Assembly (NCBI GenBank): GCA_026692885.1
Contig: JAPLNJ010000985.1
Coordinates: 1 to 7,243 of the forward strand
From: Planctomycetota bacterium
Lineage (GTDB): Bacteria; Planctomycetota; Planctomycetia; Pirellulales; Pirellulaceae
Direction of reading: 5' to 3'
Length of the DNA: 7,243 nt
Below, in pieces: positions 1-4,331 of this stretch (the first letter of the stretch is position 1; each line of letters opens with the position of its first letter). A program made the position numbers and the translations under genes. The notes beneath the pieces are model-generated. The model was not told where the DNA came from, made no database searches, and saw only the letters and a program-made list of their open reading frames with translations.

Positions 1-12
1 AGCTCAAAGCAA

Positions 13-362
13 GTGCTGTAGGGTACATCAAGCGGAGCGCCGATGTACCGGCGGATTCGACATTGATCCCCAGGTGCATCGTCGCCAGCGGCAGACGCCG
101 ATGCTCAGCATGTAACTTCGGCTCGCGCTTACCGAGCCACGTTGTAACACGCGCAATCGCTGGCTCGATGCACCCTACCAGCAGTGCTGTAGGGTACATC
201 AAACGGATCGCCGATATACCGGCGGATTCGACATTGATCCCCAGGTGCCCAGGTGCATCGTCGCCAGCGGCAACCGCCGATGCTCAGCGTGTGACATCGG
301 CTCGTGCTTACCGAGCCACGTTGTGGCAGGCACAATCGCTGGCTCAATGCACCCTACGAGCA
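13..362. repeat. Tandem pair of 171-bp repeat units (BIME-like)
   Basis: Two adjacent, closely similar units run 13-183 and 184-362. The second is 8 bp longer because CCAGGTGC is duplicated at about 241-256. Each unit contains a core (18-178 and 189-357) that begins GTAGGGTACATC and ends with the near-complement ATGCACCCTAC, so the core has inverted ends (14 of 16 bases pair in unit 1). Inside unit 1, GGTACATC (22-29) pairs with GATGTACC (42-49), GGTGCATC (73-80) pairs with GATGCACC (167-174), and GGCTCG (120-125) pairs with CGAGCC (133-138). Unit 2 keeps the same layout with a few mismatches. No reading frame here looks like a protein. The pair lies just downstream of rplU and could affect the 3' end of that transcript; that role is inference. 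Confidence 0.85.
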
Positions 363-377
363 GACGTGCAATCATCG

Positions 378-692
378 CTAGCCCGCATTGATCTTGCTGA
401 TTCGCACCTTGGTGAAAGGCTGGCGATGGCCTGTGCGGCGGTGGTAGTTCTTGCGCCGACGGAATTTCTGGATGTAGACTTTCTCGCCGAAGGTCGCCGT
501 CACCACCTCGGCGGTGACGCTGGCGCCCGTGACAGACGGAGTGCCGACTTTCAACCCGGCGTCACCAGACACAGCCAAGACCGTGTCAAACGTCAATTGA
601 TCGCCCTTGGGAAGATCGCGGAAATCGATTTCCAGTTCCTGGCCTTCTTCCACTTTGTATTGCCGGCCGCCGTCTGCAATAATCGCGTACAT
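378..692 (-). CDS. rplU: 50S ribosomal protein bL21
   Basis: This encodes a 104-residue protein that begins MYAIIADGGRQYKV, the classic bL21 start, and continues with the typical EGQELEID segment. Near the C-terminus it has the conserved rRNA-binding run KFRRRKNYHRRTGHRQPFT. Family length is about 100-105 residues, so it is complete. bL21 is a large-subunit protein that binds 23S rRNA. An upstream in-frame start (773) would add 27 residues with no family similarity, so ATG at 692 was chosen. The Shine-Dalgarno signal before it is weak. The usual partner rpmA (bL27) does not follow within the 377 bases available; repeats follow instead. It is divergent from kbl across a 98-bp gap. Confidence 0.95.
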   Translation of the reverse strand: MYAIIADGGRQYKVEEGQELEIDFRDLPKGDQLTFDTVLAVSGDAGLKVGTPSVTGASVTAEVVTATFGEKVYIQKFRRRKNYHRRTGHRQPFTKVRISKINAG

Positions 693-790
693 GCCCAACC
701 CCAAATGCAAATGGTTCAGTGTGAAAGGTAAGATACTAGCCGAACGGCGCCGCCGTGTCGAGGCCCGGTGCATCCGCTCAGGAGAACCCC
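693..790. promoter_or_regulatory. Divergent intergenic region rplU / kbl
   Basis: These 98 bases separate the divergent starts of rplU (minus) and kbl (plus) and must hold both promoters unless either gene is read from further away. For kbl there is a clear ribosome binding site AGGAGA at 780-785, five bases before ATG at 791. Possible -10-like words (TAAGAT at 729-734, GATACT at 732-737) are present, but I see no convincing paired -35 box, so no promoter is assigned precisely. Confidence 0.4.
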
Positions 791-2134
791 ATGTACGGAA
801 CCATCCAACAGTACTTCGTGGACCAACTCAGCCAAATTCGCCAAAACGGCCTGTTCAAAGCCGAACGCGTGATCAGCACGCCCCAGAACGCCCACATTCG
901 CGTTGGCGATGGATCGCCCGTCCTCAACATGTCTGCCAATAACTACTTAGGGCTGGCGCAACACCCGGAAATCATCGCCGCTTCCCGCGCCGCGTTAGAC
1001 CGATGGGGCTACGGCTTGGCGTCAGTCCGCTTCATCTGCGGCACGCAGGCCATCCACAAACAACTCGAGCAACGAATCAGCGAGTTTCTGGGCTCCGATG
1101 AGACCATTCTGTACAGTTCCTGCTTCTATGCCAACGGCGGGCTGTTTGAAACGCTGCTAGGCACCGAAGACGCCATCATCTCGGACGAACTGAATCACGC
1201 CAGCATTATCGACGGCATCCGCCTGTGCAGAGCCGCCCGCTTCCGCTACCGCAACAACAACATGGCGGATCTGGAGGCAAAACTGCAGGAGGCTCGCTCC
1301 GCCCGCTTTCGGCTGATCGCCACCGACGGCGTGTTCTCAATGGACGGTACCATTGCCAACTTGCCAGGAATCTGCGACCTGGCCGACAAGTACGACGCTT
1401 TGGTGATGATCGACGATTCGCATGCCGTGGGGTTCATGGGGCAGCGTGGCCGCGGGACCCACGAGTACCACCAGGTGATGAGCCGTATCGATATCCTGAC
1501 CGGCACACTCGGCAAGGCGCTCGGTGGAGCCAGTGGCGGGTACACCAGCGGGCGGAAAGAGATCGTCGACCTGTTGCGGCAGCGTTCGCGGCCCTACCTG
1601 TTCTCCAATTCACTGGCGCCGCCGATCGTGGCCGCCTCGTTGAAGACGCTGGAACTGCTCTCGGCGTCCACAGCGTTGCGGGACCGGTTGGAGGCCAACA
1701 CGCGATTTTTCCGCGAGGCGATGTCAAAGACCGGCTTCTCAATCCTGCCCGGCACGCACCCGATCGTGCCGATTATGCTCGGCGATGCCGCCTTGGCGAC
1801 CGAGGTTGCAAACCGGATGTTGGGTCAGTTGTCAGGGGTGGGACACGAGACTCGGCATGCGGCCTTGATCGTAGCGTTGCGTGCTGCGTTCAGTGCTGGC
1901 CACGGTCCGGGTGGCTGGCGGCTGAGCCTAAGCGAAGCCCCAGTCCCCGGTTTCTGGGCCATCGCTGCACTCTGCCCCAGCCACCCTGACCTCCTGCTGT
2001 TAGCGTTTTGCACCACCTTAGGCGAGCGGCAGGAAATAACTTACCCGCGGGTTGGCCTTCCCGGGCCAATCGGGACGGTCTTGGAAGACCATCCTACATT
2101 GAGTTGGGGAAACGATTTCCTGCCGCTCGCCTAA
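791..2134 (+). CDS. kbl: Glycine C-acetyltransferase (2-amino-3-ketobutyrate CoA ligase), C-terminus lost; probable pseudogene
   Basis: This is a PLP-dependent alpha-oxoamine synthase family enzyme. It cleaves 2-amino-3-ketobutyrate with CoA to glycine and acetyl-CoA, the second step of threonine breakdown after threonine dehydrogenase. Residues 1-344 match E. coli Kbl very closely: [17 protein letters not shown] (H136 stacks on PLP), DDSHAVGF (D208, H211) and [15 protein letters not shown] with the Schiff-base lysine K242. Start ATG 791 is set by AGGAGA at 780-785 and by the family N-terminus; a GTG at 755 is in frame but has no support. After residue ~344 (about base 1822) similarity stops. 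The expected final ~50 residues, including the substrate-binding arginine motif (RIRTQ in E. coli), are absent from all three frames. An unrelated tail of ~100 residues follows, encoded by two repeat elements, and the stop codon lies in a terminal inverted repeat. Activity is therefore doubtful. No tdh is in the window. Confidence 0.88.
   Translation: MYGTIQQYFVDQLSQIRQNGLFKAERVISTPQNAHIRVGDGSPVLNMSANNYLGLAQHPEIIAASRAALDRWGYGLASVRFICGTQAIHKQLEQRISEFLGSDETILYSSCFYANGGLFETLLGTEDAIISDELNHASIIDGIRLCRAARFRYRNNNMADLEAKLQEARSARFRLIATDGVFSMDGTIANLPGICDLADKYDALVMIDDSHAVGFMGQRGRGTHEYHQVMSRIDILTGTLGKALGGASGGYTSGRKEIVDLLRQRSRPYLFSNSLAPPIVAASLKTLELLSASTALRDRLEANTRFFREAMSKTGFSILPGTHPIVPIMLGDAALATEVANRMLGQLSGVGHETRHAALIVALRAAFSAGHGPGGWRLSLSEAPVPGFWAIAALCPSHPDLLLLAFCTTLGERQEITYPRVGLPGPIGTVLEDHPTLSWGNDFLPLA
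1904..1991. repeat. 88-bp element with imperfect 15-bp inverted ends
   Basis: GGTCCGGGTGGCTGG at 1904-1918 and CCAGCCACCCTGACC at 1977-1991 are inverted copies (14 of 15 match). Internally, a bulged stem pairs TGGCGGCT (1916-1923) with AGCCCCA (1936-1942). The element lies inside the abnormal tail of the kbl reading frame, downstream of where family similarity ends, so it looks like inserted or recombined intergenic repeat DNA and not coding sequence. From memory, similar GC-rich words around CTGGGGCTTCGCTTAGG recur between genes in planctomycete genomes; this was not checked. Confidence 0.6.
2018..2134. repeat. 117-bp MITE-like element with perfect 20-bp terminal inverted repeats
   Basis: TTAGGCGAGCGGCAGGAAAT (2018-2037) and its exact reverse complement (2115-2134) bound a 117-bp segment. 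The interior holds two further palindromes: GGTTGGCC (2050-2057) pairing with GGCCAATC (2064-2071), and GGTCTT (2077-2082) pairing with AAGACC (2085-2090). The second belongs to a minus-strand GTAG-headed hairpin (2074-2097). The segment has no coding capacity of its own. I see no clear target-site duplication at the outer edges. The right arm supplies the TAA that ends the kbl frame, so the element lies exactly at the damaged 3' end of that gene. Confidence 0.8.
2074..2097 (-). repeat. REP-like GTAG hairpin (copy D)
   Basis: Read on the minus strand from 2097, GTAG is followed by a 20-nt palindrome: GATGGTCTT, loop CC, AAGACCGTC. It forms a nine-pair stem with one T-G wobble at the third pair. 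Length and layout are identical to the copy at 6950-6973. It is nested within the 117-bp inverted-repeat element. Confidence 0.65.
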
Positions 2135-2293
2135 TGACCAAGGCCTCGGCATGCCACCAGCACCTTGCCCCACTTTCTGACGCGATACTCTGGCAGCCAA
2201 CGCACGACAAGTGTCTAATGTAGCGAGTAGTCCGGATTCTGCTGCGATCGCAGGTTCTCAATTCTTCTTCCTTCGTTTCTGGAGGTCTCGTCC

Positions 2294-3298
2294 ATGTGCC
2301 GCGGATCAAGACGCAGTGAAGACGGTTTCACGCTGGTCGAGATGCTGGTCGTGATTGCGATCATCGGCATTCTGGCGGGGTTCTTACTGCCGGCCATCCA
2401 GGCTTCGCGGGAAACGAGCCGCCGAACCAAATGCCAGAACAACATTCGCCAGTGTGCGTTGGCCATCACGGAATTCGGTGCTCAAAACGAACACTTCCCG
2501 CCCGCCCGAGCCTTGGTTGGCGGGGCGATTCTCAACTGGCCGGTGGCGATTCTGCCGAATCTTGAGAAACTGGGCCTTGTCAATGAAATCAAGGCGTCGG
2601 GCATCGGTGCCATGGCGGTCGTGCCGATTGCTGCCTTGGTATGCCCGAATGACGTCGACCGCGGGACTCCGGGCGTCCTGAGCTACCGCGTCAACGGCGG
2701 GCGGGCAAACGCGCCCTGGACAAGCCCAGCAAACGTCACGTTCCCGAACTGCGACTGGCTCGAAAACGGTCTCTTCGTCGATCTTGCGGTGCCCAACTCG
2801 CCACTCCCGGGCCAACGGGAAATGAGTATCGACAGGATCCGCGACGGCAGCAGCAACACGATTATGATTGCGGAGAACCTCGTTGCACTGACGGTGGATC
2901 CGCTTAGAACGAAGTCGCTATGGTCGGTGTCGCCAAGCGAGGAAAGTGGGCAGGTGCTCTGGTTCCCGGATTGCCCTGGATGCGGGACGACCAGCCCCGA
3001 CTTCGTCGACCTGAATCGAGACGAAACGGTGTCCGGGGCGCCGCCAGCAACGGACGTGCGGTTCGCGCGTCCTGCAAGCTATCACCCGAACGGCTACATG
3101 TTAGCGATGGCCGATGGGTCCGTTCGGTTCGTCGGCGAAACACTGGACTATCGGGTGTTCGCGGTCCTAATGACCAGCGACGGTGATAAGGCACGCAATC
3201 CTGGCACAGGAATTCCCGACTCGCGTTGGCAGTCTCCCTCGTGGGTTCCCGGCAATCCGGCGGCTAGTGCTCCGTTCTATCCCGGCACAAAATTCTGA
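2294..3298 (+). CDS. DUF1559 domain protein with prepilin-type N-terminal cleavage/methylation signal
   Basis: This 334-residue protein has a short basic leader ending in G11, followed by FTLVEMLVVIAIIGILAG. That is a type IV pilin / type II secretion pseudopilin signal: prepilin peptidase would cut between G11 and F12, with E16 at the usual +5 position and a membrane helix over about residues 17-36. The following run RRTKCQNNIRQ is typical of the DUF1559 family. Near the C-terminus, H264-X9-D274-G275 in HPNGYMLAMADGSVRF is the H-X9-DG motif of the same family. Length fits (usually about 300-350). Start ATG 2294 has GGAGGT at 2281-2286, seven bases upstream. The family is greatly expanded in Planctomycetota and presumed to sit at the inner membrane or in a pseudopilus; its molecular role is unknown. 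No secretion or pilus assembly genes are adjacent, so it appears monocistronic. Confidence 0.93.
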   Translation: MCRGSRRSEDGFTLVEMLVVIAIIGILAGFLLPAIQASRETSRRTKCQNNIRQCALAITEFGAQNEHFPPARALVGGAILNWPVAILPNLEKLGLVNEIKASGIGAMAVVPIAALVCPNDVDRGTPGVLSYRVNGGRANAPWTSPANVTFPNCDWLENGLFVDLAVPNSPLPGQREMSIDRIRDGSSNTIMIAENLVALTVDPLRTKSLWSVSPSEESGQVLWFPDCPGCGTTSPDFVDLNRDETVSGAPPATDVRFARPASYHPNGYMLAMADGSVRFVGETLDYRVFAVLMTSDGDKARNPGTGIPDSRWQSPSWVPGNPAASAPFYPGTKF

Positions 3299-3727
3299 GG
3301 GCCTCGAAGAGCCGCCACTCTTTGGCGCAATGGTCTTCTTTGTCTTCCGTTCGAACCCGCTGAGGTAGACGTTTCGGTAGTTGCTCCACGAGTATCCACT
3401 GACCCGCTGCAGCCAAAAGTCCAACGCGACGGGATCCGTGGTGGTTGCCGAGGCCGACAGGTCCAACGAAAATGTGGGTGCGGGTCAGCGTGTCCGTGGC
3501 TCCCAGAGTCCGGACGTCCACGCCCAGTCGTCAGCCCAAGGTTGTGTCGCTTTGTCCCTGCCAACACCACCTGCTGCTCCAGACGCGACGTGCCAACTCA
3601 GCGCCGTAGCGCCGGTCGCCGTCGCTCAGCAGCCCCTGCCGATTGTGCGGGTGGACACGACCAAGCGGCGTCTGGTATGTTACGGTGTTTAGCCAACCAG
3701 GGCCTGTGTGCAAGGGCTGAGTCGAGA
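3299..3727. other. 429-bp intergenic stretch with no convincing gene
   Basis: Open frames exist on both strands, but none carries a recognisable family, a good ribosome binding site and a plausible start together. A weak CGCC...GGCG hairpin at about 3315-3329 follows the DUF1559 stop but lacks a T-run, so it is not called a terminator. The promoter of the downstream toxin-antitoxin pair presumably lies in the last part of this stretch; no clear -35/-10 pair or operator palindrome stands out. The region may contain decayed coding sequence on the minus strand (see findings). Confidence 0.5.
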
Positions 3728-4030
3728 ATGACGTACGAGATTTTCATTCACGAACTGGCTGCCGAGGAGCTGGAGGAACTGCGGGCGTACGACCAGCGCA
3801 CCGTTGTGGAAGCGATCGAGGAGCATCTCGCGCACGAACCGACCCGCGTTACCCGGCGCCGCAAGTGCCTCGCGGCCTTGTCGACGAGCTTCGAATACGT
3901 GCCACCGGTCTGGCAACTGCGGATCGGTGATTTCCGCGTCTTCTACGACGTTGACGAGGCGGGCAATACGGTTCACGTCCGTGCCGTGCGCCGTAAAGAC
4001 CCGGACCAGAGAACGGAGGACATCACATGA
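3728..4030 (+). CDS. RelE/ParE family toxin of a type II toxin-antitoxin pair
   Basis: This 100-residue protein has the RelE/ParE layout: an opening strand (MTYEIFIHELAAEEL), two helices, and the characteristic C-terminal sheet around residues 62-88 with WQLRIGDFRVFYDVDE and VHVRAVRRK. W62, R65, G67, F69, R70 and Y73 fall in the usual conserved block. Family length is about 85-105. RelE members cut mRNA on the ribosome and ParE members poison gyrase; sequence alone does not decide between them. ATG 3728 is chosen because the family strand begins there; the longer frame upstream (from 3542) has no similarity. The Shine-Dalgarno signal is weak. It overlaps the antitoxin start by four bases (ATGA), indicating translational coupling, and stands first in the operon, the reverse of the usual Phd/YefM-RelE order. 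Confidence 0.88.
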   Translation: MTYEIFIHELAAEELEELRAYDQRTVVEAIEEHLAHEPTRVTRRRKCLAALSTSFEYVPPVWQLRIGDFRVFYDVDEAGNTVHVRAVRRKDPDQRTEDIT

Positions 4031-4287
4031 AATCGGTCTCAGATCAAGATGCCCAGGCCAACTTCCAAGACGTTCTGGCGAGTGCACAGAATGAACGCGT
4101 GGTGATTACTCGGCAGGGAAAGCCCAGTGCGGTCGTTTTGGGACTGGAGTCCTGCGACGAGGCGGACCTCAGGCTGGCCGTTTCGCCGGAGTTCTGGACC
4201 ATGATTCAGCTTCGCCGCCAGGGCAATTCCATCCCTCTGGCCGAGCTCAAGGTCCGTCTCGGTTTGGCGGGCGATGCCCGCGAATGA
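4027..4287 (+). CDS. Phd/YefM family antitoxin
   Basis: This 86-residue protein has an N-terminal Phd/YefM DNA-binding fold (residues ~1-50: VSDQDAQANFQDVLASA, then RVVITRQGKPSAVVLGLE). The C-terminal part (FWTMIQLRRQGNSIPLAELK, residues ~56-75) would wrap the toxin. Antitoxins of this type neutralise the cognate RelE/ParE toxin and, with it, repress their own promoter. ATG 4027 overlaps the toxin stop (ATGA) and is preceded by GGAGGA at 4015-4020, six bases away. That is a stronger ribosome binding site than the toxin's and would favour antitoxin excess. The gene converges on the glycoside-hydrolase gene with only 40 bases between the stops. Confidence 0.9.
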   Translation: MKSVSDQDAQANFQDVLASAQNERVVITRQGKPSAVVLGLESCDEADLRLAVSPEFWTMIQLRRQGNSIPLAELKVRLGLAGDARE

Positions 4288-4307
4288 AGGAACCTGGCCT
4301 GGCAAAC

Positions 4308-4331
4308 AGCAGGCTGGCAAGCCTGATCTAC
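4308..4331 (-). repeat. REP-like GTAG hairpin (copy C), possible bidirectional terminator
   Basis: Read on the minus strand from 4331, GTAG is followed by a 20-nt palindromic segment. CAGGCT (4310-4315 on plus) pairs with AGCCTG (4320-4325), leaving a four-base loop. It lies between the convergent stops of the antitoxin and the glycoside-hydrolase gene. The TAG in its GTAG head is the stop codon of the latter (4328-4330). It has no T-run, so a role in ending transcription or protecting 3' ends is only suggested by position. Confidence 0.55.

Noticed and set aside
18..357. CRISPR array
   Set aside because: There are only two long units with diverged interiors and no constant short repeat separated by unique spacers.
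63..731. 222-codon plus-strand open frame across the left repeats and rplU
   Set aside because: It is antisense to rplU and runs through both tandem repeat units, and the translation has no family character. The minus-strand bL21 explains the coding signal.
755..790. Upstream GTG start for kbl adding 12 residues
   Set aside because: ATG 791 has a well-placed AGGAGA and matches the family N-terminus; the extra residues match nothing.
2242..2253. Perfect 12-bp palindrome CTGCGATCGCAG upstream of the DUF1559 gene as an operator
   Set aside because: It is a single short palindrome centred on the common GCGATCGC word, with no second copy or promoter context to support a binding site.
3381..3692. 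103-codon plus-strand frame between DUF1559 and the toxin
   Set aside because: It has no ribosome binding site and low-complexity Ala/Val/Pro-rich composition, with no recognisable domain.
3542..3727. 62-residue N-terminal extension of the toxin gene
   Set aside because: The extension has no similarity to RelE/ParE proteins, whose first beta strand begins at the ATG at 3728.
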